Assembly (NCBI GenBank): GCA_963969495.1
Contig: OZ018333.1
Span: 14,307,420-14,371,419 of the forward strand
DNA: 64,000 nucleotides
Direction: 5' to 3'
From: Ceratothoa steindachneri
Taxonomy: Eukaryota > Arthropoda > Malacostraca > Isopoda > Cymothoidae
Below the pieces are notes generated by a model. It had not been told where the DNA came from and made no database searches. It worked only from the letters and a program-made list of their open reading frames with translations. Position numbers and translations under genes: made by a program. Shown piece by piece: positions 46,061 through 55,235 of the stretch; position 1 is the first letter of the stretch; each line of letters opens with the position of its first letter.

Positions 46061-46654
46061 GGTACGAATGATGAAAATGTGTGTGGAGTGAGTGATCCTG
46101 AGTATTTGCTGAAAGGGATTATTAAGGGAAAAGAGAGTAAGGGTGGTGGTGATTCCCTGTTTGAGAGTGCATGGAATGGTTTGCAAGATGTGAAGAGTGA
46201 TGGAGTAGACGTGAGAGTCCCCGATAGTATGGATGACTTAAGGAAGGAGGTAATGAGTGAAATATGTAGGAAACCTGAAAGTATTGGTATGGTGAGGGTG
46301 CAGAACTTTATGAAAGAAATGAGAGTGATGCGTATGCCAGGGGTCCCGCCATTTCAAGAAGTGTTGATTGTAGTGAGTCGTTTGTATGGAGTGATTGTTT
46401 ATGTGCACTTTCGTGGCAAGAGGCCGATTGTGTACAAGGATGAGAAGATGAAGGGTTTGAATCCTAATGTGGTACATCTGCAATGTTTGAGCAGTGTGCA
46501 TTACAATTGTGTGATTGAAAAGTGTTTGTATATGAGAGAGAAGAATGATTGCCTGGATGAAGATGAGTGTGAAGTGAGTGATGATGTGGGAGTTGATGAC
46601 GGTGTGGATGTCAATGCTGATGTTGGTGGGCTTGTTACTTCTGTGTATTGCTAA
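45989..46654 (+). CDS. gypsy frame: RNase H end plus OTU-like domain
   Basis: Uninterrupted 221-residue frame. Residues 1-25 end RNase H (EYVPGERNGVADLMSR). Residues about 50-175 form an OTU-like unit: GGGDSLFESAWNGLQ (D55, S56), DDLRKEVMSEIC, then VRVQNFMKEMRVMRMPGVPP and VLIVVSRLYGVIVYVHF, ending HLQCLSSVHYNCVIE (H171). OTU proteases have DGxC-[LF]-[FY]-R and a distal HYN block about this far apart; here Ser replaces the nucleophilic Cys. The tail is acidic (DEDECEVSDDVGVDDGVD). In the usual gypsy order integrase would follow RNase H directly. A role in polyprotein processing or deubiquitination is speculation. Confidence 0.55.
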   Translation: MILTVIEYVPGERNGVADLMSRYPGTNDENVCGVSDPEYLLKGIIKGKESKGGGDSLFESAWNGLQDVKSDGVDVRVPDSMDDLRKEVMSEICRKPESIGMVRVQNFMKEMRVMRMPGVPPFQEVLIVVSRLYGVIVYVHFRGKRPIVYKDEKMKGLNPNVVHLQCLSSVHYNCVIEKCLYMREKNDCLDEDECEVSDDVGVDDGVDVNADVGGLVTSVYC

Positions 46655-46659
46655 CATGG

Positions 46660-47790
46660 AGGACCTGATATGATGGAAGTGAGAGTGAAAGATTCTTATG
46701 TGGTTTGATTGATACTAGAGCACAAGTGTCTTTAGTGAATGAGAGGATTCTGAGTAAGTATGAGTTTAGATGTTGCAGGCATAAACATGTGAAGTTACAG
46801 ATAAGTGGATTAGGGAATGGCATGATAGTGGCATGGGAACAGGTTAGTCTGAAAGTGAGTTTGGGCAGTGGTGTGAATGTGAAGCATGACTTTGTGATTC
46901 TCAAAGATGAGCAAATGGCGTGTTGTTTTCTGCTTGGGGTGGACTTAATGAGATTGAATGATTTGTCTTTGGATGCTGATAAGGATTGTGTTATGAAAGG
47001 CGAATGTGAGGTGACAAGGTTGAATGAGTGTGTGAAGAATGTTATCAAATTTTGCAGTATGATTGAATTGCTCATGGATGATGAGAATGAGATTTTAAGT
47101 GATGATGATATTCTAGAGATGCAAGAGATGTGTCCTTTAATCAGTGAGTTGAAGAGGTGTGTAATGACGCATATTGATTTGAATGAATGGCCTGAGTGTT
47201 TAAGTGATTTTAAAAGGTATGCTAAGTATTTTGTTGTATATTTTGTGAGGCATGTGAAGGGTGGTGATGATATGTATGTACCTGTGATGTCCTTGGTTGG
47301 TATGATTGGTCTGGTGAAGGTTGTGCATGATAATTATGGGCATATGGGTAAGTTTAAGCAGTGGGAGTGTATGAAGGAGCGTGTGTTCCATCCGTTTCTG
47401 AGAACTGTTGTGAATGATGTAGCAACTACGTGTGAAAGGTGTCAGAAGCAAAAGGTGCAAGTTGTGCAAGTGAAACCACTGATGTTGAAAGTTGATGCAA
47501 AAGAACCGTTTGAATTGGTAGTGATTGATTGTGTGTCTTTGCTGCGTACGAGTGCTGGGAATGTTGGTATGGTTGTGATGGTTGATCATAAAAGTAAGTT
47601 TGTGTATGCAGCGCCTGTGAGAGATAAAAGGAGTGTGACTGTTGAGCAGTTGTTTTTTCCTATGTGTGTATGGAAGCGTAGGAGATGCTTGAGTGATAAT
47701 GGGCCTGAGTTTGCAAGTGAAGTGTTTGAACAAATCATGAGAGAGAATGGTGTGGAGCATGTAAGAATGACTCCATATGTACCTTCTTGA
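46660..47790 (+). CDS. gypsy frame: retropepsin-like segment and integrase N-terminus and core
   Basis: A 361-residue open frame from 46705, extendable upstream as CGLIDTRAQVSLVNERIL. The DTRAQVS block matches the retropepsin DTGA site with Gly changed to Arg; CCFLLGVDLM is the distal ILGxD-type block. About 200 residues later come the integrase HHCC finger (HDNYGHMGK...CERCQKQK, 47320-47450), the core FELVVIDCVSLL (first Asp, 47530), DHKSKFVYAAPV, CLSDNGPEFASEVFEQ (second Asp, 47693) and ENGVEHVRMTPYVPS. The frame stops at 47790; similarity continues in another frame (LAERTIRTLYEML). Integrase inserts the cDNA into host DNA. A protease downstream of RNase H is atypical. Confidence 0.75.
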
Positions 47791-48362
47791 ATGGTTTGGC
47801 TGAACGTACCATTAGGACTTTATATGAGATGTTGAGAATGATGAGTGAAACTTTGAATTATTGGGATGTATGGTTGGGTAAAGTGTTATGAGCTTATAAT
47901 TCGATGGTGCATAGTATAGCAACTGAGATTTCCCCGTGTCAGTTTGTTATGAATTTTGAAAGGTGAGTGAAAGATAGGTTTCGTTTGAGTGAAAATGAGC
48001 AGAGTGTATAGTGTGAGGCGCATGAATGTTTACGTTCATTTAAAATAGGTGCAAAGGTATTGAAAGTAAAAGAAGTAAAAGGTAGGTTGAATGTGTTGAA
48101 GATGAATGAAAAGTTTGAAGGACCATATAGGGTTGTGAGAGTCTGGGAGAATGATGTAACGTATATTTTGGAGAATTTGAATGAAGGTGTGACAGAGTGT
48201 GTGTGGGCTCATCAGAGTCAGTTGAGGAGATGGAGAGAACCTCCTGACTACCTGGTGAGCCATGCGGTGTATGAATTGTGTAGAGAGAGAGGTAAAGTGC
48301 ATGATGATGAGATTGAATGTGATAGTATGGATCTGTCTGGGAAAGAGCTTGTCTTGGTCTAG
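47791..48362 (+). pseudogene. gypsy integrase C-terminus with GPY/F module
   Basis: Past the stop at 47790 the frame reads GLAERTIRTLYEML then LNYWDVWLGKVL, several stops, and from 48060 a clean 100-residue stretch with KFEGPYRVVRVWENDVTYIL and HQSQLRRWREPPDYLV. KFxGPYxV is the GPY/F motif of gypsy-type integrase C-termini. It confirms that the element belongs to the Ty3/gypsy superfamily. Confidence 0.75.
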
Positions 48363-49088
48363 AGGAGTAGAAAGCGTACAAAGAAGAGTGAAAGGAAGAA
48401 TGCAAGTACAAATGAAAGTAAGTCTGAGCAGTCTTTCTGGTATGGGGAAGCTTAAGAGAGAGATTGAGTGTTTGCATAAGCAGGAGCGTGATTTGGCTGA
48501 TGTAAGTAGATGAATGAGTGAGCTGCTTGTGGCTGATTATTCTGGTTTTGGGAACAGTATGAATGCTAGTGTATTTGGGCAGAATGAACCTAGTGTGGCT
48601 GATTTTTCTGGTTTTACGAATGGTAAGGGTAGAGTTGAGTTTAATGTGGAGAATGACTGACTTTCCTGGATTCTGGTGGGAACCAGTTGAAGGGGGTTTC
48701 TGGTATATCTGCTGAGAGTAGAGGGGATGTGAGTGATTTATCTGTTATGCAAGAGTGTACCTTGAGTTGGATGAGAGCTGTGAGTGAGGAGCTAATGAAT
48801 GGGGGTATGAAGAGTGAAGGTTCTGAATGGAAGACTATGAAAGAGTTCTGTTAAGAGATGTGAGAGCTAGTGATGAAGGCTAAGAAAGAGTATGGTGGAT
48901 GATATGATCGATAGTGATGAGGAGACCGAGACTGACAAGACAACTGACAAATGACCCTGAGAGATTGCTATGAATAGCCAGGGACAAGTAGATGAGTTTG
49001 AATGAGTGCAGAAGGGTGTGATTGAGTATACAAGATACTGTGAGTAAGGATTGAGAGTGTATTGTGAGTGACTGTGGTCAAATGGCCT
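48363..49088 (+). other. gypsy region between integrase and 3' LTR, function unknown
   Basis: About 720 bases with broken frames. One frame shows an internal repeat (VADYSGFGNSMNA, then VADFSGFTNG near 48529-48630). It is Ser/Glu-rich with no domain recognised, and no membrane-protein (env-like) features were seen. Confidence 0.4.
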
Positions 49089-49101
49089 AAGGAAGGAGGG
49101 G
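49089..49101 (+). promoter_or_regulatory. polypurine tract before the 3' LTR
   Basis: AAGGAAGGAGGGG lies directly before the TGTGGTGG start of the 3' LTR, the expected position for plus-strand DNA priming. Confidence 0.7.
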
Positions 49102-49819
49102 TGTGGTGGAGTGAATCTGAGACTATTTGTAGGACTATTTTCCCACTACTTTTCTAGTGGACCTCTCCCTCCCTCTGTAAGAATGTGTGTGTGAATGGGG
49201 AGATGTTTTTTTATATAAATATATAATGGATTTCGTTTTATTTTAAATTTTTTTCTCTTTCCAGAAGCCTCTCTATTATTCTGTAAAGATTGTACTTAGT
49301 TTCATATATCATTATTTCAAACAAAAGGACACTCTGTTAAATATATAACAAGAATAAATATTCCTTTTGTAAAGAGTGGCTGGCATTATATGATTTGGAA
49401 TATTAATGTTGAATAAAGGAGAACTTTAATATAGCTTCAATATGCAACTGGATCACAATATAATAATTATTGTATGAGCTCGGAGGCCAAGGCCTTTAAA
49501 AGATGTGCGCAAAATTGTGCCCACATGAGTGGCAGCCGGCAAGACTTTCCCTGGAAAACCCTAAACTACGTAAGATAAAGGTGTTGATTGTTGGTTTGTA
49601 TTTTTGTAAATATTTTGGGGGTTGGATTTTGAATAAGAGAATTGTTTTCTCGATTGGTAGTATCCACACAGATTGTTTTTCTTTGTATATAAATATATTT
49701 AGCCATACTTTGTATAAATAAACGACTATTTACAATCCATTTCATTTCTCATGTCTGACTTGGTTTAGGAAACGGGTTGGATAGATTGGGGCTAGAGTGT
49801 AGATTTGTGGCCCGCTACA
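49102..49819 (+). repeat. 3' LTR of the plus-strand gypsy element, 718 bp
   Basis: Starts TGTGGTGGAGTG after the polypurine tract and ends GGCCCGCTACA, so it has the canonical TG...CA ends. Sequence after it returns to the minus-strand gypsy element. AATAAA signals occur inside (for example near 49414 and 49718). Confidence 0.75.
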
Positions 49820-49879
49820 ACATATCATCAGACATAACTCTTGCATTCTTTCTATATCTTCAGCAGTGAGCAGCTCTTC

Positions 49880-50130
49880 AGTCAAGTCAACACCCACAAA
49901 TAAAGTTGAGCTACAAGCTCACTCTAAAAATTCCCAACTGCTACACCATCTTTCATTAAATATTCATTGCATACATTCATCAAAATCTTATTCTTATGCA
50001 AAAAATGATCCCAAACAGAAAACAATACAGTAATTCATTCTCGCTTAATACAAACTCATGCAATACATCATTCAACTTCCCCTTGCTTACTGACAAGCTC
50101 ACTTCCTCCAATGCATAATGTGTCCACTTA
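49880..50130 (-). pseudogene. aspartic-protease-like segment of the minus-strand gypsy element
   Basis: Reads EEVSLSVSKGKLNDVLHEFV, LSENELLYCFLFGI and, lower, LLTAEDIERMQELC. It aligns piece by piece with the retropepsin-like region of the plus-strand element (EQVSLKVSLGSGVNVKHDFV, LKDEQMACCFLLGVD, ILSDDDILEMQEMC). The catalytic DTGA block is not visible in this copy. Several stops. Confidence 0.55.
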
Positions 50131-50690
50131 TTGAAACTGTCCCACCTCTTCTAGGGACATTCCAACTCATACTGTCATCATCATGCACCATTTTCACATT
50201 CACCAAAGACATGCACTCTTTCTTCAATCCCATACTCGTATTTTCATAATTTCAACAATCACTTCTCTAGCATCCAAACTCTCATCTTCACTAACAGGAA
50301 AAACCTCTTCACAAACTTCATCTCTAGCCTTTCTTAAATATTTCTTAATTAAAGTCAACCAATTGTAATGTACTCCACTCAAACATTGAAGATGCAACGC
50401 ACACCCACTCTCTTTGTCTACACATTTACCATGATACAGCACTGGCTCTACTACACCAAATAATTTACTCACTATCACTTCCGGAAGGTCATCACTCCTG
50501 GCAAACACATACTTCCTTAACTTACTCATATTCTTCCTTTTCAGTTGCTCTGGTCTCTTACACACTTCTTCCATAATCATTTTTTGTCATATGTCCCCAC
50601 GTTCTGACAGCTTCTCATGCAATCCACCTTTCATCAAGTCTTGCAAGCCTAACAACACACTTTTGAATATAGAATCACCTCTACCTTCCC
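50130..50690 (-). pseudogene. OTU-like domain of the minus-strand gypsy element
   Basis: After RNase H the frame reads GRGDSIFKSVLLGLQD (about 50685-50640), one stop, then KRPEQLKRKNMSKLRKYVFA and LPEVIVSKLFGVVEPVL, and finally CALHLQCLSGVHYNWLTLI (50400). The pattern GDS-[LI]-F-x-S followed about 100-120 residues later by HYN resembles the Cys block (DGxCLFRS) and His block (HYN) of OTU cysteine proteases, with Ser at the Cys position. The same arrangement is present in the plus-strand element. Below 50224 the coding continues toward the protease-like segment. Confidence 0.5.
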
Positions 50691-51482
50691 ATTTCCTTCA
50701 TACAATGACACCTGCTGCCAAACTCAGGATTTATACTAACGGTCTCATTCTCATTTAAACTTCCTGGCTACCATGACATCAAATCAGCAATCATATTCCT
50801 TTCACCTGACGAATACAACTATAAAGTCAAAATCACTCAAATCTTCTATTGTCCTTGCCAGTCTATTATCAACTGACCTCATACGTTGCAAATATACTAA
50901 TAGCTGATGGTCTATTCACACAATAATCCAAAGAAGCTGAAATGACTTGACACAGAAACATAGTGCAGCCAACTCTTTTTTGATTGTCAAATATGCACAC
51001 TCTGCCCCACTAAATTCTTTTGAAACATACACAATCACTTGCTTGCTTTCAACTATATCCACAACCTGATCTTGCATGAAATATTTAATCATTGAATGAC
51101 CGCTCACAGACTTCCATCAAGATTTTGTACGAGTAAAATTAACTATTGAAAAAAAATACACTTGGCTCAAGCACACCAATTATTTCTAATTCAGAATGTT
51201 CCTACATATTTTGAGCTAGGGGGGAGGGGTATTTTCCATCACTCAAAATAATTTTAAACTCAGGCAAACGAGTCTTGGTAAAGTCCTTATCTGCTTCAAT
51301 CAAGGCACCTTTTCTATTCCACAACATCCTATAAACTTTTAGGTCCTACATAACTTCAACTTTTCCTCCAACTTCACATGCTCAATCAAATATTCATAGT
51401 TCCAAGCATTCAACTTCACAGTGCCTAACACAATTCATCCATAATATATAATCAAAACTACACATATAGGATTATAGTTAAG

Positions 51483-52547
51483 TGAATTAAGTAAGTTATT
51501 AGCCTGGGCTCAGAAATGGCAAATGACTTTGAAACTTAAAAAATGCAAAGTTATTAACATGACAAGGGATAATAGAGAAGTTAGCTATGAAATGGATGGG
51601 CATTGGCTGAATTCAGGTGAGGATGAGAAGGACTTAAGCATAGTAGTAGATAGGTCACTGAAGTTTTCAAAGCAGTGTATTGAGGCAAAAAATAGAGCAA
51701 ATAGGGTGCTAGGGTACATTAACAAGAATGTTAGCTACAAGAGTAAAGAGGTTATCCTTAAACTCTACAACTCGTATGTTAGGCCACATTTAGAGTACTG
51801 TATCCAAGCATGGTTACCACATTTTAGACATGATATCAACCTGGTAGTCAGTATAAAGGAGGTCAACAAAAATAATACATTCCCTGAAGCACCTTGAATA
51901 TGAAGATAGAGTGAGGGCACTAAATATGTTCTCCTTTGAAATAAGATGTGTGAGGGGAGATATGATTGAGCTTTTTAAAATCTGTTCTGGGATGGATAAG
52001 TTGGATTTTATCAAGTTATTTGAGTTGGAAGATAGTAATAGGACTAGGGGTCACCACTTAAAAATTAAAAAATAGAGGTAGGGGTTGGATGTTAGAAAAT
52101 ATTTTTTTTACCAATAGAGTGGTAGATTACTGGACTAGTTTGCCATCTTAGTACGTAGATAGTCCAAACTTGAATGTTTTTAAATGTAGATTAGATGATT
52201 ATATAGGGATGGAGAGTTAACTTGGCGGGGCAGGGGAGGGGAGGTGTAATCTGGACTCATTCCTGTGGATGCATTTTTTTATTATTGTATATTATGATTG
52301 ATTTGGATTTTGATGTCTTGATGATGATGCTTTTTGTTTTTGACACATTCCTGTGCATGGTTCAAATTGTATATTGTAGATACATGATTGGACCCAATCC
52401 TATGGATTATTTAAATTGTATATTGTAAATGCATGATCTGATACAATCCTATGGATGCATTTTGTGGGTGGATTTTGACACATGCGAATGACATTTGATA
52501 GGCCCTTGTGGCTGTGGCATCCATGAAATTATGTTATGCTATGTTAG
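51483..52547 (+). mobile_element. CR1-like LINE, family H, copy 1 (3' end only)
   Basis: 5'-truncated copy starting within the RT thumb: WQMTLKLKKCKVINMTRDN, KDLSIVVDRSLKFSKQCIEA, NRVLGYINKNVSYKSKEVIL and PHLEYCIQAWLPHF. Coding is broken after 51830. It ends in a 3' UTR with TTGTGGCTGTGGCATCCATG and the tail ATGAAATTATGTTATGCTATG. It is closely similar to copies 2 and 3. Confidence 0.85.
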
Positions 52548-53022
52548 TTCAGACTATTAGCAGCCTCTTAGAAAGATCTCCAAACCTCAGAGAATATAGT
52601 ATACTGAGATACCATTAGAAACCTCCCCTCCCTACAACCAGGCAACCATTACCCACACATATGATACAGCATAGCCTCAATCTCTGGGTCTATATCACCT
52701 CTTTAATGCAATTGCATTAAATATCAATCCATAAAAAAACATTCTTCAAATGTCACACATGAGTCAAACTGGCAAGGCTCTGGTGTGGCCACTACCAAAA
52801 CTAAATACATATAAATATTGCATTGGCTTTACCAACCCAGACTTCTGCTCCTGTAGCTACAAGGAAAAAGATACAAATGTAAGGAGAGATAGATCTCTGT
52901 TGGCAAAGTTCATTGAGACTCCCAGTCTAAGGGATGGACCTTACCAGGGGAAACTTAACTAGGGAATAAGTCAACCTGTCTTAAAAACAAAGTAAATATC
53001 TAAAGAATCTCAAGTAACTCAC
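52548..53022. other. intron sequence next to the first coding exon, nothing recognised
   Basis: No gene or repeat supported. A 70-residue plus-strand frame at 52750-52962 shows no domain. Confidence 0.4.
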
Positions 53023-53070
53023 CTTTTTATTATTCATTATTTCATCAATAAATAAATTTGTATTAGTCAT
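53023..53070 (-). CDS. candidate first coding exon of the zinc-finger gene (16 codons)
   Basis: ATG at 53070 opens the peptide MTNTNLFIDEIMNNKK, followed directly by the strong donor GTGAGTTAC (53022 downward). The phase is 0, as in all other exons. No acceptor was seen right upstream of the ATG and no in-frame stop lies close to it, so the exon may extend further up as 5' UTR or coding. The exon is tiny and the link to 41970 spans 11 kb of repeats, hence moderate confidence. Confidence 0.45.
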
Positions 53071-53334
53071 GTTTATATCCAAATTTGCCTTAAGATTTTT
53101 AGGGGATATTCTATATAGTCTCAAAAGATTCTGCCGTATAAATATGTTGCATATACCACAGTCTTTTACCTTTCTATATATTTTATTTTACAAGTTTCCT
53201 TTTTATTTTTACAAATAACCCTAAGAAAAAAGAGGAAAATTTAAGTCTGATTCAACGATCTCTTGCCACAAGCTCTTCCTGAAACACTTTCCAAATCTTG
53301 CAAAAGTTTATTATTGATTAAATTTTGCAAGATT
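53071..53334. other. AT-rich sequence upstream of the candidate first exon
   Basis: Possible 5' UTR or intron of the zinc-finger gene. No TATA box, initiator or other promoter element could be supported. Confidence 0.35.
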
Positions 53335-53344
53335 CCACAACATG

Positions 53345-54449
53345 CTCAGCATGGGTTTAGAAGAGGTAGATCGCATTTAACAAATTTACTAGATTTTATG
53401 GATTAGGTTACTAAACAATTAGATGAGGGAGAGAATGTTGATGTAATTTACTTAGATTTAGCAAAGCTTTTGATAAGGTTCCACATAGAAGACTAGTTCA
53501 CAAATTAAAAATGCATGGGATATGTGGTAAAGTTTTGAATTGGATAACTGTATGGCTGAAAGACAGGAAACACAAAGTTGTGCTGAATGGGGTGAGGTCA
53601 CAGTGGAGGAACATCATCATTGGCGTACCTCAAGGATCCATTCTAGGCCCTTTATTAGTCATAGTTTATATAAATGATCTTGGAGAGGCTGTAAATAGCA
53701 AGGTGTCATTTTTTGCTGATGACACTAAATTGGCAGCTGTAGTCAAAGAAGTTGAGGGAAGCTTTAAAGTGCAGAGTGACTTAAATAAGTTATTAGCTTG
53801 GGCTCAGAAGTGGCAGATGACTTTTAACCTTAAAAAATGCAAAGTTCTTAACATAAGAAGGGATAATAGGGAATTTAGCTATGAAATGGATAGGCATTGG
53901 CTGAATAATTCAGTTGATGATGAGAAGGACTTAGGCGTAGTAGTAGATAGGTCACTGAAGTTTTCAAAGCAGTGTATTGAGGCAAAAAATAGAGCAAATA
54001 GGGTGCTAGGGTACATTAACAGGAATGTTAGCTACAAGAGTAAAGAGGTTATCCTTAAACTCTACAACTCGTATGTTAGGCCACATTTAAAGTACTGTAT
54101 ACAAGCATGGTCACCACATTTTAGACATGACATCAACCTGCTAGAGTCAGTACAAAGAAGGGCAACAAAAATAATACCTTCCCTGAAGCACATTAAATAT
54201 GAAGATAGACTGAGGGTACTAAACATGTTCTCATTTGAGAGAAGATGTGTGAGGGGAGATATGAGTGAGCTTTTTAAAATTTGTTCTGGGATGGATAAGT
54301 TGGATTTTAACAAGTTATTTGAGTTAGAAGGTAGTAATAGGACTAGGGGTCACCACTTAAAAATTCAAAAACAGAGGTGCAGGTTAGATGTTAGAAAATA
54401 TTTATTTACCAATAGAGTGGTAGATTGCTGGACTAGTTTGCCATCTTAG
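53345..54449 (+). pseudogene. RT of family H copy 2
   Basis: After an early stop and one shift, 312 residues are open from 53511: HGICGKVLNWITVWLKDRKH, GVPQGSILGPLLVIVYINDL (motif B), VSFFADDTKLAAVV (FADD catalytic box, 53708), then thumb and C-terminus (SPHFRHDINLLESVQRRATK, LFELEGSNRTRGHHLK, YLFTNRVVDCWTSLPS). Motif A (YLDLAKL, shifted) is damaged. No RNase H follows. CR1-group by these blocks. Confidence 0.8.
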
Positions 54450-54680
54450 TACGTAGATAGTCCAAACTTGAATGTTTTTAAATGCAGATTAGATGATTAT
54501 ATAGGGATGGAGGGTTAACTTGGTGGTGGTAGGAGGGGGGGGGGTAATCTGGACTCATTCCTGTAGATGCAGTTTTTTATTATTGTATATTATGATTGAT
54601 TTGGATTTTGATGACCTTTGATGATGATGCTTTTTGTTTTTGACACATTCCTGTATATGGTTCTAATTATATATTTTAGA

Positions 54681-54693
54681 TGCATGATCTGAA
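54681..54693 (+). repeat. 13-bp target-site duplication of LINE L, left copy
   Basis: TGCATGATCTGAA, repeated exactly at 55122-55134 on the other side of LINE L. Confidence 0.9.
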
Positions 54694-55121
54694 TTTTTTT
54701 TTTTTTTTAATCAAGGGGCTATCTGGCGACTGCCGACTTAGGCATAAGTCGCCGTAAACAAACAGCCTAGTTCTAGGCTACTTTAAAAAATTAAACAGGA
54801 AACAATAAAAAGAAATAACAATAACAATAACAAAGCAATAACAAAAACAATAACAAAAACAACAACAACAATTAAACCGGGTTAAATGAAAGGGAGAAGG
54901 ACAGCCTCCCCCAAAAAGTCAATAAGTCCACCAGTCAAAGTACACGAACTTGTCCCGAGTACAAGGGACAGGCGGTAGCGACCCTGCCCATCCCGGTACC
55001 GGGACAGGTGTCGTGCGCGAAGATCACCCAGACTGGGACATTCGACAAGAATGTGCGGAACAGTCTGGGGGACGACGCAGTCGTTGCAATAGGACGCAGG
55101 CGAGCGCTCCATCAAATAGCG
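54694..55121 (-). mobile_element. LINE L: 428-bp 5'-truncated I-type insertion
   Basis: Minus strand. A nearly pure T-run (54694-54708) represents its poly(A) tail, followed by the hairpin at 54725-54753, the CTAGAACTAGG-type inverted repeat, the 3' UTR and the C-terminal zinc region (ERSPASYCNDCVVPQTVPHILVECPSL). Exact 13-bp duplications flank it. The clean tail and duplications make it the youngest-looking insertion in the window. Confidence 0.9.
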
Positions 55122-55235
55122 TGCATGATCTGAAACAATCCTATGGATTCATTTTGTGGGTGGGTTTTGACAGATAGGGGATGACCTTTGATAGGCTCTT
55201 GTGGCTTTTCTTATCTATGAAATTATGTATGTATG

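Larger units (their letters stand above)
45274..49819 (+). mobile_element. plus-strand gypsy-like LTR element nested in the minus-strand one
   Basis: Begins with an LTR remnant (45274, TGTGGTGGAGCG), lacks most of the 5' LTR, gag and most of RT, and then carries RT connection, RNase H, an OTU-like domain, a retropepsin-like segment, integrase with a GPY/F end, a polypurine tract and a complete 3' LTR. It interrupts the minus-strand gypsy between protease and integrase coding. The flanks, ACAC on the left and ACAT on the right, fit a 4-bp target duplication with one later change, since joining them restores the other element. No env-like frame was found. Confidence 0.8.
44270..51480 (-). mobile_element. 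minus-strand gypsy-like LTR element, interrupted
   Basis: Decayed element in two pieces: 51480-49820 and 45273-44270, with a plus-strand gypsy element in between. Reading order: a short RT N-terminal stretch (LPEFKIILSDGKYP, about 51290; GVLEPSVF-like, 51170), a jump that lacks the RT core, RNase H (YVSKEFSGAECAYLTIKKEL, 51020, and ERNMIADLMS, 50780), an OTU-like domain, an aspartic-protease-like segment, then integrase. The integrase part includes IVHNRFRHIGQNKLWEYM (45140) and a GPY-type C-terminus (ending near 44290). Its own LTRs were not identified. Confidence 0.7.
216..53070 (-). other. C2H2 zinc-finger gene model, four phase-0 exons, TE-filled introns
   Basis: Four minus-strand exons can be chained: 53070-53023 (16 codons, starts with ATG), 41970-41827 (48 codons), 19400-19239 (54 codons) and 4962-3817 (finger exon). 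Every internal boundary has an AG acceptor or GT donor and every exon holds a whole number of codons, so all introns are phase 0 and the frame stays open. The predicted protein is an acidic, lysine/glutamate-rich N-terminal region followed by 12 complete C2H2 fingers, which points to a nuclear DNA-binding regulator. A LINE inserted in the thirteenth finger supplies an early stop, giving about 503 residues. Linking exons across 11-22 kb of repeats is inference; the two acidic exons could belong to a neighbouring paralogue. The true 5' end and promoter were not found. Confidence 0.6.
53335..55235 (+). mobile_element. CR1-like LINE, family H, copy 2, interrupted by LINE L
   Basis: 5'-truncated in RT (QHGFRRGRSHLTNLLDF at 53343), complete from there to the 3' tail, with I-type fragment L at 54694-55121. 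The text resumes after L (CAATCCTATGGATTCATTTT) and ends in TTATGTATGTATGT. It shares the 3' UTR and tail with copies 1 and 3. Confidence 0.85.

Noticed and set aside
48363..49088. Envelope gene that would make the plus-strand gypsy element a retrovirus-like errantivirus
   Set aside because: No signal peptide, transmembrane segment or long frame is visible between integrase and the 3' LTR.
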